Below are positions 52,504 through 64,000 of a stretch of 64,000 bases of DNA, in pieces (the first letter of the stretch is position 1; each line of letters begins with the position of its first letter). A model generated the notes under the pieces. The model did no database searches and was not told the origin of the DNA. It worked only from the letters and a program-made list of their open reading frames with translations. The position numbers were made by a program, and so were the translations under genes. This stretch comes from Symbiodinium natans (taxonomy: Eukaryota; Sar; Dinophyceae; Suessiales; Symbiodiniaceae): contig CAJNDS010002571.1 in assembly GCA_905221605.1 (NCBI GenBank), positions 62,501 to 126,500 of the forward strand, given 5' to 3'.

Positions 52504-53444
52504 CTTTAGGGGGTTCCAAGGCCGGTCCTAAAAAACCCCCAGAAAAGGCTCAAAAACGCCTTTCGGGTTTGTAAAAGGGTAAAGGGTGATTTAAGTATAC
52601 AGTCCGGCGGTTCGGTCTTTTCCGGTCGTCGCCGGTACGGTCCGTCAACAGTTCGGTTCTTGCACGGTTTGGTTCCTACGGTTCCAGTTTCCCGGTTCAT
52701 GGTTCGATTCCGCGGTCATCCTGGTACGTAAACCTCCAAGTCGCGCCTGCATTCGTCGACGCAGCAGCGTCGATTGTTTGCCATCGTTTGCCCGGACTGG
52801 AACTCGTTTGTACACCTGCGCTCAGAGCAGCAAGTTGGGCTTCACTCTTGCCTTCGATCAGCGAGAGCCTTGTAGGGCCACTGCAAACTAGGTGTAGGAC
52901 CGTGTGGGATTCTTCCACAGCCTGCGGTGTCAGCTTTTTTGGTGTATGGCTTCTGGCACGAAGGTTGCTGCCACGAGTTTGCTAGCGGAGTGTTCAACTA
53001 AACTAAGTACCATAGACCTCAAGGTGAGCTGCTGCTTAAAATTCGACAAGGCTTACAGAGAGGGCTTCATGACACTCGCCACTCCTTCGGCGCAGGCACC
53101 CAGCCGCCTTTCCGAGAAACGCCTGCCGAAGCGGCCGAGCAAACGGAGACGTCGGAACGGGATGCAAAGCCACAGTCGTCAGCTTCCGTGCGGGCCTTAC
53201 GTATCGAAAAGGGCCATTCGAATGAGATCTGTGGCCGCTGCTGGGGTTTGGAGTTGTAAGCTTCGGTTTCAGAGTCAACTTGACTATGCTGAGGAAACCG
53301 TCAGACTACAGAGTAACACCCCGTGATTGAATCCTTAAGAGCGCAGCGTTGTAGTTGTAGGGTCGTCATTTGTCAGACACGTTCCCCAATATCAAGTCAA
53401 GGATGGCCATGTGTTGCCATCCTTTCAAAAATTTTGCAGTGTAG
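52504..53444. other. Region with coding-like patches
   Basis: About 53080-53240 reads ETPAEAAEQTETSERDAKPQ on the plus strand and may be part of an exon. Nothing recognised. Confidence 0.3.
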
Positions 53445-53471
53445 GGATTTAGGGTTTAGGGTTTAGGGTTT
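53445..53471 (+). repeat. Last TTTAGGG array of the window
   Basis: Three to four units. No telomeric repeats follow to the right. Confidence 0.85.
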
Positions 53472-53639
53472 TGGGCTTCCAGATGCGACGCCCAGGCGCC
53501 CTTCACATGCACGTTCGGGCCAGAAGTGCAGCAGCTGGGTTTTCGAATCCTCTGGGCCGGGGACAGGCGCGGGATTGAGCATGCTACGATTCTGAAGCAG
53601 TTGCAGGAATCTCTTTCCAGGCCTGTCAGGCATAAGGAC

Positions 53640-54081
53640 TTTCAGGAGTGCAATGCTGGACTTTGTGGAGCATGCCGCGGCAGGCCAACCATTCAAACGG
53701 TTGATGAGGCAGGTCCTGCGTACCAAAGAGACTTGGCTAAGAAATTGGAAAATGTGCATGCTCAGCCGCGGCTTTGCGCCCCAGAGCTGTCATTTTTGCG
53801 AGTTGAACTTTCGTATCTTGCGTGACAGTGGCGGTCAGACTCGTCGTGAATTAACGCATCAGCTGCCTTCAACATGTGGTGGTAATGAGATTCATAGTTC
53901 TTGGGATTCTCCGCCTGAACTTGCCGGGTGTCACGCGTTTTGTCCGCGAATTGCTTTGCGTGTGCCCTGCGGGTTGGCAACATTTGACAGCTTAGGCGGC
54001 GTGCGTGAGATGGACACGATCTTGGCCATCAACGGGACGGACACGGAACACCGAGCAAGATATTCGGCCGCAGGATTGTAG
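53640..54081 (+). CDS. Possible exons including a PDZ-domain fragment
   Basis: About 53996-54059, after GCTTAG, reads GVREMDTILAINGTDTEH, which fits the betaC-betaD part of a PDZ domain (V-x3-D-x-I-L-x-I-N-G). Upstream, 53641-53700 after TTTCAG reads ECNAGLCGACRGRPTIQTVD and ends GAG before GCAGG. PDZ proteins are common in dinoflagellates. The carboxylate-binding loop and full exon structure are not visible, so the call is tentative. Confidence 0.35.
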
Positions 54082-54099
54082 ACTCATTGTAGACTCACA

Positions 54100-56976
54100 T
54101 CCCTAACCCTTGAGCCCCGGAACCCCGCACTCGTCCTTGCTTCTGAACTACAGGGGAGTGAAGATTCATTAGAGCTCCTGAAGCCGGAACTTAAGTCCCA
54201 AAATCCCAAATTCCCTGCGTTCCAAGGGGACGATCTCTTGCCACTTTTGCGGGAACGACCCTTGGGATTGACCATGTCGCGGATCTCCGAGGAATCGGGG
54301 GCTTCGGGCTTGCTTTGCTATATCATGTCTGCTAATATACAGGTACAACGTAGAGCCCTAAATGTTGTTATCCTGTGCCGGAAAGAAGCAGGCATCCAGC
54401 CGAACTTCAGCGAGACATCGCTAGAGGGTTTGGCTAAATGTGGAGCCCTTTTCAGAGACTGATTGAGGCCTTGGAGGTTAAGGCCCGGGCCTCCATACAA
54501 AGAAACTAGGTTCAAAGGATTTCCCCTGCCGGAATCAGGCGCTGCGTAAACCAGGTCTTGCACCGTGGGCAGGGCAAATTTCAGCTCGGGTCGCAGGGCC
54601 GCAGGGCCTCTCTCATCTCTGACCACAGCCAGCTCTGACCCACCACCGTGGCACCCCGGTGCCCAGCAAGTTGAGGAAAACGCCAGCCAAGCTTCGGCTT
54701 GCAGCCCCACAGTTGCGGGTGCTCCTCGTTCACCTGCTGCTCCTTCTCGCCGACGCCAAACGCTGGTGGTGTGCCTAGGTCTGATGTGTGGGGGTATTTG
54801 CCGAGTGTCCACGGTCCGGTGCTCTTCGTTCCCGCGCCGGGCTTGCGCACTCGAGAGGGCGGCTGTGCGAGTTTGCCGCGGTCCAGGACCTCAGAATGTC
54901 GCCCGTGCGCGCCCCGATTGACGACGGATCGAGTCCTCGCAAACGGCCTGCACCTGTGAAGCTTCGGGCAACATGCTCGACACCTGCGACAGTCGCCAGG
55001 GAACCGCCTCGCTTCCTTGAGCTCCCGCACTCGTGGCTCCGCGGCCAAGCTGTCTTTGCACGCGAGCTCGGTCGGTGGCAGCTGGAGCTCGGAGGCGCGC
55101 ATCAGATTTTGCCGAGTGCAGTGTTCCACCTTCGTTTCGGCGGCCCCTCTCCTTTGCCAAAGCTCTCGAACGCGACGAGAGTCGGCGGAGCTAGGCTTGA
55201 GTTTACTGTTGCGTCGGACAAGGTTCGGAAAAGCCGCTTGAACGGTTCGCAGGGGGAGTAGGGAAGAAGGGTCAATATAGATCGTTTCAAGAGAGCTTCT
55301 CTTTTAATTAAGTTATGACCCTTCTATATAAGCACCAACCCTCTGCGTCGCCCCTCAACCGGCCTTGCTGTGTTCAAGTGCTAGCACTGGCACGGCATGC
55401 GCTGCTGTGCTGTCGAAGAGCACAGGCATGTGAATCCGACACGAAACAAGCGCCACAGCCTGCACGATCGAGCATGCCATTGTGGCTGTTTCAAAATGAT
55501 ACCTCCGGAGCGCCGCGAGGCGCAGCGCCAATCCTTGCCGGCCTGAACGGGAATGCAAAATCGCCAACCTTGCCTCACCGCCCGATACAAGGTCCACGTG
55601 ACACCAAGAGTCATTTAAGCGGAGCTTGAGCTTCCAAGATTGAGGAGGTGAAGACCGCCGCAACAGACGGAGCAAAAGCCATGCCTATTCCCGTTCGCGT
55701 CATTCATGTCAACGTGTGAAGTTTTCTGAGGCTCGACATGCGGAAACAGAGTTCCCAATTTTCCAAAGAAGAATCACCACATGCCACAAGAGCTTTGGGA
55801 GGCTGCTGTTCATTGATCGCAACACCGGCATCGACGACGAACCCCGTCGAGCCCACGCCGGACCTGGTGGACGTCGCTCCCACCGGAGTCGCCGCCGCAG
55901 TCAGTCTTTCGGGGGGACGCGCTGCCAGACCCGCGCCGAACGCAGGCAGTACTCTGGGGGCCACGCTCGTGAAGGCGCCACCACTATGGCCGGTTGCGCC
56001 AGCACCGGCTGCTCGGGCACCCCCGCCCAGCCATCCAGCCTGACACACTTGCGTTGGAGCTGGCGAAATTTCCCAACGCCGCTGAGGCGGCAATGGCGGC
56101 ACGCGTTGGTTTTTCGTCGGCCGTGGCCTGGGCCAACTATCGCCGGTCCAAGCTGGGGCTGTCGGCGTGGGCGACGGTCCGACAGAACCGTTGGACCAAA
56201 GTTACGGCTTCTGCATGGTGTTTCGCACAGGCCTGAAGCTCGAACGCAACGTGGCATTAGCTGCACAGCTGCGCATCTTGTTGGCGTGGACCTGGACGCT
56301 TATTCTAGATTTTGGTGCTTAACGACGACATTGAGATCGCTCACACTGCTCACAAGGACATTATCTGACATTGACAGCGACAGTGGGACCGGCTCTGCGC
56401 CAAACCCGTTGCCGCGGCAATCGCACTCGCCAGCTTGGTAGCCATCTGCAAGCAATCTGGGGCACCCGTGGACCTTAGGGGGCACGCATCCACTCACTGC
56501 AAACCCTGCCGTAACTCATTGTGGTGTCAAATGATGTTAGCGCAGTCCATGCTCGAGGCACTCAAAGACACACGGAGCCTGCAATTCTATTTGCCTTCCA
56601 TTTTCCCCCAAGTCTTTACATTCCCCCAAACGGCCTGCCGATTACTCGGCTTCCAGCCTCGAACGTGCTGTCTTGTTTGTACGTGTTCGGCTGCCGGAAA
56701 CGCTGCGGCAGTGCCAGCGTGCACCAGAAACAGCTCGATGATCCGAACCATCCACGCAGTCTGTTGATCCTGCCTGGCCAACGCGATGTTTCCTAAACAG
56801 TTTGAAGCCAATTTGCCACTTTATTCCAGCCGTCCTGCAAAATGTCCAGGCATCTAAACCACCAACATCATGCGTGTGTAAGTTCTCGAAGGTCGTGATG
56901 AAGCGGCGAGAGTTCGGGCTTGGAAGCTCTTCCTGCTTCCGCGCTTGCTCTCGCGCGCTCCGCTCAGTCTGGGTCC
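54100..56976. other. GC-rich region with open stretches on both strands
   Basis: The best plus-strand candidates are 54788-55261 (LELPHSWLRGQAVFARELGR) and 55738-56236, where two frames meet near 56040 (PDTLALELAKFPNAAEAAMA, then GFSSAVAWANYRRSKLGL). They may be exons or transposon remains. No family is recognised and opposite strands are also open. Confidence 0.3.
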
Positions 56977-57735
56977 GAGGGCCGTGCAGCTCTCATCCAC
57001 CGGATTGAGCTATTCCGCCAGGGTCGCTTTGACGCGTTGCACGCCCAGAGTGTGGAGCAAGCAAGGACCCGGCGTCGTGGCGAGGACAGCGAGGAGGCCC
57101 GCGCTGCGGCAGCCTGTGCCAAAGTCTGCACGCGTCGTGGCGAGGAGAGCGAGGACAACGTAGCGAACTTTCGCAAGCGTCAGACCCTCACCCTTCGCGC
57201 CTTCGAGCGCAATCAGTGGCTCGCTTGCTGTCAGTTCGCGCCTGCAGACTCGAGCCGACACTGGCAGCTTCGCGGATGCAGCGTGCAACTGTTGAACGGG
57301 ACCCACAGGCCACGGCCGTCTCCCTGGATGGGTAAAGCGCTTATGACACCATCAACCGCGCGACCATACTTGCCAAGCTCCGCGACATCGTCGCGTCCCG
57401 TCGCTCGTACCTTTCGCATGAGCCATGTACGCGAGCACCTCCATGTGGTTGCATGTGGTGGGACGACGCGGGACGAGTGCACGAGATCACGCAGGCTGAG
57501 GGCGTCGAGCAGGGCGATCGCGCCGCGCTTGGCCAACACGCCGGCCCAGCATGGGTTCGTAGCTCTGGGCGTCCCATGGCGGCCTCAGAGGCCGCCAACT
57601 GGCCAAGAAATCCCTTTGGCAGAGCGTGGTGTTGTTGCCCTTGGTTCCTTTTGGCGCTCAGGAGGTTCGTCGACGGCCACCTGCGTGCAGTCCTGGCCCG
57701 CCACAGCGGCGGCAACTTCCCTGCTGGCCTGTTGA
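56977..57735 (+). pseudogene. LINE reverse-transcriptase remnant
   Basis: From 57273 one frame reads RATVERDPQATAVSLDG, a TAA stop at 57333, then SAYDTINRATILAKLRDIV, CMWWDDAGRVHEITQAEGVE and QGD. This fits reverse-transcriptase motif A (SLDG-x-SAYDT) through motif B (Q-x-EG-x-EQGD) of LINE proteins I recall from dinoflagellate genomes. The YxDD-type motif C is missing: after AALGQHA the frame runs into FVALGVP-like pieces (57550-57640), so an internal deletion is likely. A frameshift lies near 57270. Upstream (56977-57200, another frame) FRQGRFDALHAQSVEQARTR may be its linker region. The element is dead. Confidence 0.6.
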
Positions 57736-60454
57736 GTAGGGCTTTCTTACCTTTTTTGGGGGGTGGGCTAGGGCGGCTAAGGTTTTCCCGTTTTTTGTCT
57801 TCTATCTTCCACGTTATGTTGTGCTTCCCATTTGTTGTGTTTGCTACTGTCTCCCTTCTCTCTTTCTCTCTCTCTCTCTCTCTCTACCCTTTTCTTTGTT
57901 ACTGTCTTCACTCTCTCTTTTCCCATGCCGCCGCCCCCACACCATCATCGCCCTGGACATCATCTGAATCTTGCAATTTGGCGGAGTTAGGGCCGAGGGT
58001 GTTTGGTAAATCCCGACGTCCGCAACCCCCGTGCGCACGTAGGGCGCCCAGGTCCCCTCGGTGCTCACGGGGGTGCCGAGGACAGAACGCCTTGAAATTG
58101 GGTGCTGTCTTTCGCAAATCACGTCGTCCGCAGCCCCCGTGCACATGTAGGGCGCCCAGGACAGTGGTAGCTCCCACCGCCGTCGTGGGCACCCCCCGTG
58201 CCAACGGGGGCGCCCAGGTCAGGACTCTTGAATGCCAAGCTGCCGCGGCACCCACATGAGCTACCAAAGAGAGGCCTCGACTGACAGCTAAGAGGCGAAA
58301 AGCTTCAGCAGTTGCCGGAGCAGATCAAGCAGCTGGAGCTGGAAAAGGTGTCGCATGTAAATGCCACGCATGGAAATGTACTCCCCATCAGCTTCACTTG
58401 GCTTTCTGCTGTTTCCACATGACATGGAAACACCAAAAAACAGAAAAAAATGTTGACCTTTTCACAGGCTCCCACTCAACAGGCCAGCCTGCGCTCCATG
58501 ACTCCCAAGTTGCATCGCTGTTGCTCTCCTGTTGCGCAGCGCCGCGTGTGCAACCTGCCCCGCACCCTCCCGTTTGAAAGCACACGCGGCTACGCGGCAA
58601 GCCACGATGGTGCAGTCCTTCGCTGCCTTGCCGAGCTTTTGTTTGCCGATGAGGCGTCGCAACTGCGTGAGCCTGCTCACGCACGCGTGCTGTTGGCATT
58701 GCGGCACCACATCCACATGTGCCCCGAGCACCGCTCAGCAGTTGTGTAATCAAGCAGCTCGTGTAGAAGCGTTTCGAAACATCCATGCTGCAAATGAAAG
58801 GGCCATGAGCGCCAAACATCCAGATCCCCGAAGCTCACAACATCGGCCTATGCTGTAGCACGAAAGAATTGCAAGTCGCCCATCAGCGAAGCCAGGTACT
58901 CACAGGGGCGGCATTTTCGGCGAAGAGTTCCCTGGAGACATTCACGGCCGGAACGTGTGCAAGAACTTGATGCCAAGTTTCCAAAGGTTGGGCATGCTCT
59001 GCTTTGCTCTGCTTCCAAGTTCAGGGCCATTGAGGCACTGAACGTTTCAAACTCCATGAGGAGCATGCCCGATGAATGCAGCAGAAGGTTGGGCTGATAA
59101 TTCGCGAAACTGCCGTTCAGACGCACGTCGTAGTCGTGCAAAGTCAGAAAAGGCTGATGTGGAATACATTAGGGCTGGCTCCCGGGCGTCTTTCCGCAAC
59201 ATAGGGTTTGTAACAAAGCCGTTCTGCTTGCGACAAGCAGTCCGCGACAAACCTCCGCGACAAGCCTCCGCGACAAGCCTTTGCGACAAGCCCTTTCTTG
59301 GAACTGCATGGGTTTCGTATCTCTTTTTCAAGACAGCGCCAAACAGCCGCGACAAACCCCGCGACACACGTATGAAACAAGTGAGCGCGACATACGCATG
59401 TAACACAGGCGGGTAGCGTGACACCGCGACATACCCCTATTTAGAGCCACAACCATTTTGGTCCACTGCTGCAGCATTGCCGAGCGGTTCAAACGCGTAG
59501 CAGCTCGCCCCTCGGGCGAGACCAGCCAACCTGCCAGCGGCGGGCAGCCACTCGCCATCACTCGCCCATGCACTCGACTTGCACAACATGTTGCGCAAGG
59601 ATGCGGGGCAGGACACGTTGTCACATGTCATGTTGTCACCAGCGTGCATGCAAATTGCGCCGATGCCTAAAGCAGAGGCATTTACCGCATGTTGGCCTCG
59701 TTGCACAACATACTGCGCGAGGGCGAGGTGTTCGCCACAAGGATCGAGGTGTGCGCGGCAGCGGCATCTTCCAGAAGCTAAGGGCAGCGGCAAGCGAAGT
59801 GTGCGTCGGTTTGACGACAGAATGTCCTATGGCACAAACCGTCAATGGCTTGGGACGCCGGCCGCTGCCAACCGCGAGTGAATTCTTCGAGCTGGGTTGG
59901 TTCTTCAGCATGGCAGAAAGCGAGTCGCCATCTTGGCTGGACTTTTGTCCAACACTTCCATTGTTCGTGAGTGGACGCTGGCCCATTGCGCTCATCACCC
60001 ATTCCTCGATGGACGTTCTGTCCGTCACAGGTCTCAAGCCTGGCCATGCTTATGTGGTACTGCTGCGTGGAGTCTTGTTCACGCGCTGCGCTCTTGCCCC
60101 CTGTTTGTACCATGGCGATGGGCATGGACACACCTCTGCCACGTGTCTGCGGCTGTTGAGCAACGGCCTGATGACGCGTTTTTGCATTTGCTCATCTCAC
60201 CGCAAAACCCGTGTAATGTCAGCCCACATGCACTTTGTGGCTGGCGTGTCAAACCCAGCTTTCATAGCTGGAAGGCTTGAATCTGTGATGTGAGGTGACC
60301 TATCTGCTCAGTCTGTGTATATATGTCGATATCATTTTTGTTTCACTTTGTGTGTTGACAATTGAAGCTCAAAGTTCCACACACATTGACGACCCGGAAT
60401 GGTCCGGGTTTAGATGGTTTAGACCGGGCAACAACACACAAGTGGTTAGGTTGC
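57736..60454. other. Region with duplications and unrecognised open stretches
   Basis: 57855-57890 is a CT microsatellite. The segment at 58010-58110 is repeated at 58115-58225 (GTCCGCAACCCCCGTGC / GTCCGCAGCCCCCGTGC, then TAGGGCGCCCAGG). Open stretches at 58450-58749 and 59568-60293 are unrecognised. If the LINE parts at 57 and 62 kb are one element, this whole stretch is secondary insertion. Confidence 0.35.
59229..59293. repeat. 13-bp tandem repeat (GCGACAAGCCTCC)n
   Basis: Four to five units differing at one or two bases. The GCGACA core recurs further on at 59349-59433. Confidence 0.85.
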
Positions 60455-60900
60455 TTGTTATCAGCAAGTTCTCACGCAGAAGACATGGGTTAGCACATCC
60501 AAACAGCTTTCAGAGCATTCTTTGCTCATCCTTACATAAACTCGATGTGGCCATGCGACGTATGCTGCGCTCGATAATCGGCTCTTTTTCCGGAATGGAC
60601 CGGACCAGGCCGTGGCATGCAATTTTACATGCTTGGAATGCGCGAGTCCAACTGCTTGGTTTTGCGAGCGGATAACATCCGCACATGGTCCAACCGATGT
60701 CTGCGACAACATTGGAAATTGGCATAGTATGTTTTTTCGTTGCCACCTGCACGTTGGGTTCAGCGCGCTTTTAATTGGAACTGGACATCGGCGTGTGTTA
60801 GGCCGTCCAATATTAGCATGGGAGGATATGATTATGCGTTTTTGCCGCTGGAAACAACTTGGACATGGGCGTGATGTGGTCAGCCCGACCAAACCCAGAA
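60455..60900 (+). pseudogene. 3' end of a second, different LINE
   Basis: Reads MRRMLRSIIGSFSGMDRTRP, WHAILHAWNARV, then in other frames RTWSNRCLRQHWKLA (stop at 60726), PPARWVQRAFNWNW and GRPILAWEDMIMRFCRWKQL. This order (W-x-I-L-x-x-W, TWS-x-x-C, HWKLA, RW-x-x-RAL, GRP-x3-W) is the C-terminal signature I recall from abundant dinoflagellate LINE proteins. Several frameshifts and stops mark it as dead. No database check was possible. Confidence 0.55.
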
Positions 60901-60956
60901 AACCAATGCAAAACAATAGAAAAGCGGATGGTGCTGTGGTTCTGGCGTGGTGATAC

Positions 60957-61240
60957 TCGTGAGCAAGCTGTCGCAAACTGGGGGTGGCCAAGCTGGTGGG
61001 GCTACTTCACCGCAAGCTGAATGGTGCTCCAACAGGAGCTCATGGTGCTGTGGAGCCGCGGTGGCGCGTGGCCGAACTGTTAGCAGAGCTGACGCAGCCT
61101 GCGGGTGCTGAGATTGGCGTGGTGCTGCTCGTGAGCGAGTTGTCGCAAGCTGGGGGTGGCCCAGCTGGTGGTGCTGCATCGCCGCAAGGTGCTGTGGTGC
61201 AGCGGTGGCCTTCTTTGGGGGCGAGTTGGCTAATGTGACC
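60957..61240. repeat. Two-copy tandem duplication, unit about 172 bp
   Basis: GTGAGCAAGCTGTCGCAAAC...GGGGGTGGCCAAGCTGGTGG at 60959 and GTGAGCGAGTTGTCGCAAGC...GGGGGTGGCCCAGCTGGTGG at 61131. Confidence 0.8.
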
Positions 61241-61342
61241 TCGCAGCTTCGGCAGGGCGGGAGGGACAAAAAACAGAAAACGAATGGAACACCTGCTTCC
61301 CCTTGTTTGGGGGGGGGGGGTCGATAAATGCAAATTGCAAAT

Positions 61343-61343
<1 letters not shown>

Positions 61344-61395
<52 letters not shown>
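61344..61395 (+). repeat. Poly-G tract
   Basis: About fifty consecutive G, after a shorter G run at 61311-61320. Long G runs of this kind are also seen at 12.6 kb. Confidence 0.98.
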
Positions 61396-61396
<1 letters not shown>

Positions 61397-61678
61397 GTTA
61401 AATGCAATGCACATGGGGCGACGTGCCTGGCTCTGTGCTGCAAAGCCTGCCATGTAGGTCCAATGTGTCATGGTTGCAGGATCACTCTTCAAGATTCTTC
61501 AAGGAGTCCACTGGACTTTGTCTCTGAACTAGTTTTGCCTTTTTTTGGCTTAAGTCCGCCGGACTTTCGCCAAAACTTGTTGGCCTCAAAAATGGAGATC
61601 AAATGTCACTGAAGCATCCACTGGGCTTTTGCTGGTCTGGAACTTGAAAGCTGTCACATAACTGCCTTAAACGAATTT

Positions 61679-61810
61679 GCACAAGGTTCAATCCGCAACT
61701 GGTTGCGAATTGAACCCTGTGCAGAAACATGCATAAGCAAGAGAAGAACTCATGTTGGAAATGATGGGGCGTGCGCAAGGTTCAATCCGCAACTGGTTGC
61801 GAATTGAACC
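61679..61810. repeat. Pair of near-perfect hairpins
   Basis: A 32-nt palindrome (GGTTCAATCCGCAACTGG followed by its complement) occurs at 61685-61716 and again unchanged at 61779-61810, 94 nt apart. The outer stems differ but pair within each copy (GCACA/TGTGC in the first, GCGC/GCGC in the second). Confidence 0.85.
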
Positions 61811-62099
61811 GCGCGAGGAAACAAGAAAATATTTCATCTTGGAAGCAAGGCTGGGCCGTGCCGACATGCTGGCTGTAGCACTTTCACCCATTTTCACCCT
61901 CTGACGTTGGGAAGTTCTCAATTGCATTTTTCCTTTGAGGCATGCTGAAACGACGTCCGAAAATGCGGATTGCACTTTTCAACCCCCCCCCCCCTCGCGG
62001 ACATGGGGGATATAGAAAACAAAAAAAACAATCGACAACATATAACAACCAATGAAAGCCTCTCCCGGTTGCGGCGATATCGTCGGCGCGTTCGGCGAT

Positions 62100-62850
62100 C
62101 TTGGCCTGCCCTCGCAAAGGGCTGCTGGCTCAGCAAAGACCGTCGAACGGGCATGGGTGGGGGTCGCGCGCGAAGCTGTTGGAGCTGACGGCCAGGTTTC
62201 TTTTAAGTTCCGCAACAATCCACTACTCCTGGCGTTGCCACGGGCGACAGACGCCGCCTCGACTTGGTGATCCACAGAGCAACGCCTATGGTGGAACGTT
62301 GTGCTGCTATGCGACCCTTGTGTCTCCGCTCACCCGCACGGGCCAGCCCCCCCTTTGTGCCGCCGCACGGAGTGGAGGGCACGGAGTGGAGGGCGCGGAG
62401 CAGAGGGCGCGGAGCGGAGGGTGCGGAGCGGAGGGCGTGGAGCGGAGGGGGCGGAAGGTGACTACCCCTTCAACCGGATACATCACACTGAACCGAATGT
62501 CAAAAAAAATGTCACGCTCCCCATCCGTGCTCCCCCCTCCTTGCCCCTGTCCCAGCAAAATGTTCCGACCCCTCTCTCCCTTGACCATGTCGTCCCGTGG
62601 CCTCAGGCGCCTTGTCCCTTCCCGCGCGCACAGAGTTCCGCCAGCACTGCGAGCCCCTGCGAAAGCGGCGTGGGCCCGCCGCTGGTGGAGCGTGCTCGCT
62701 GTGGCCGTCCAGCGCGCTGTCGGTCACACGGTGCTAGGGCGCGCCCGAGCCATACCGGCACATGCGGATGCGCCGGCCCTTGACGAGGTCATGGATCTCG
62801 CTGGCCCGGGAAGGGCCGAGCCGCCTTCCGCTGCGCTGACCCGGCCCTAA
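62100..62850 (+). pseudogene. C-terminal end of the SAYDT-type LINE
   Basis: In three successive frames: KTVERAWVGVAREAVGADGQ (about 62130-62200), PQQSTTPGVATGDRRRLDLV (62207-62266), then GGTLCCYATLVSPLTRTGQP (62293-62352). After a minisatellite come VPPALRAPAKAAWARRWWSV, LAVAVQRAVGHTVLGRARA and DEVMDLAGPGRAEPPSAAL, ending in TAA at 62848. I recall this as the C-terminus of the same LINE type as 56977-57735. Two frameshifts and an expanded minisatellite show it is inactive. Confidence 0.6.
62367..62455 (+). repeat. 14-bp minisatellite inside the LINE remnant
   Basis: About six GCGGAGCGGAGGGC units with few changes, placed between two conserved LINE blocks. Confidence 0.85.
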
Positions 62851-63087
62851 CCCGGGACCGTGTGTTCCCAGGAACCGGATCTGACTGCTGCTGGCGGAAG
62901 AAGGTGTGTGGAAAAAAACCGTAAGGGGCATCTAGCCTACAAACCCGCATGCGACTTGAAACCGCCTAGAACCTTAGATTTCCGGTTGATTATTTTGGAC
63001 AAGTGACATGCAGGAGGCTGCCAGCCCATCTTCCAGCCGCCGCGACGTGACCCTTCTGCTTATCAAGAAAGTCAAAGTGCTAAAAAA
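62851..63087. other. Spacer without a gene
   Basis: Nothing recognised. Confidence 0.3.
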
Positions 63088-63764
<677 letters not shown>

Positions 63765-63831
63765 AGCATGGGTACAGGAAACAACCGCTTGTAAAGAGCT
63801 GCGGCAGCGGTTGGTTGCTGCTGGCGTATAG

Positions 63832-64000
63832 CATCCCTTTTGTTGTTGTCGCCATGCCCAAGAGCAATGCCTGCTTCCTGTTGTGTACTACATCGACTTA
63901 CCAGACGTGCTTCAGGTGGACGATATCACCATCGACGTCCCCGGTGCCCTGCAGTCGCGCTTCAACGGGTCCAGAACAGCCACCGGGTTTGTATGGGCTT
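63832..64000 (+). CDS. Possible exon running off the right edge
   Basis: After a TAG at 63829 one frame is open to the end, containing LLPVVYYIDLPDVLQVDDIT and IDVPGALQSRFNGSRTATGF. The composition is convincing from about 63871. Family not recognised. Confidence 0.35.

Noticed and set aside
52690-52725. tRNA T-arm-like sequence GGTTCGATTCC
   Set aside because: The flanking bases do not form a T-stem and no acceptor or anticodon arm fits around it.

Overview
The window looks like nuclear DNA of a dinoflagellate, probably close to the Symbiodiniaceae or Polarella type. The species cannot be fixed from sequence alone. Three things point there: plant-type TTTAGGG telomeric repeats scattered in both orientations through 8.4-53.5 kb; split genes whose introns begin GC, GA or GT and end AG before an exonic G, the known dinoflagellate pattern; and degenerate LINE proteins of a type I recall from dinoflagellate genomes. 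A near-match to the 3' end of the dinoflagellate spliced leader adds some weight. No bacterial, organellar, tRNA, rRNA or CRISPR feature was seen.

Layout. (1) 1-7785: two long, almost intron-free plus-strand coding regions for CCCH zinc-finger, RNA-binding-type proteins. The first also has a WW and an S1 domain, the second a SAM-like segment. They lie 49 nt apart in one direction and carry five one-base reading-frame breaks. (2) 7786-42000: mostly non-coding DNA with dozens of (TTTAGGG)n/(CCCTAAA)n arrays, several families of short terminal-inverted-repeat elements, microsatellites, and isolated coding-like stretches that are probably exons. (3) 42007-49325: a plus-strand gene for the RNA polymerase III subunit RPC8 (POLR3H/Rpc25), reconstructed by eye as about twelve exons of 35-93 nt. 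Its introns hold nine telomeric arrays and at least four inverted-repeat elements. (4) 49326-54100: degenerate telomeric DNA, an inverted-repeat element, and a possible PDZ fragment. (5) 54100-62850: GC-rich DNA with decayed LINE pieces, apparently nested, plus minisatellites and hairpins. (6) 63088-63762: a long CA repeat, then the possible start of another exon at the right edge.

How it fits together. All supported genes read left to right, as expected for dinoflagellate unidirectional gene clusters. The main point is that the telomere-like DNA is not subtelomeric filler. Where a gene can be reconstructed, the arrays lie inside its introns, sometimes within about 10-30 nt of a splice site. 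At least four arrays elsewhere are bracketed by 10-27 bp direct repeats, as if telomeric repeats had been inserted at breaks. Short inverted-repeat elements occur in the same introns. All gene calls were made by reading; no database search was run.
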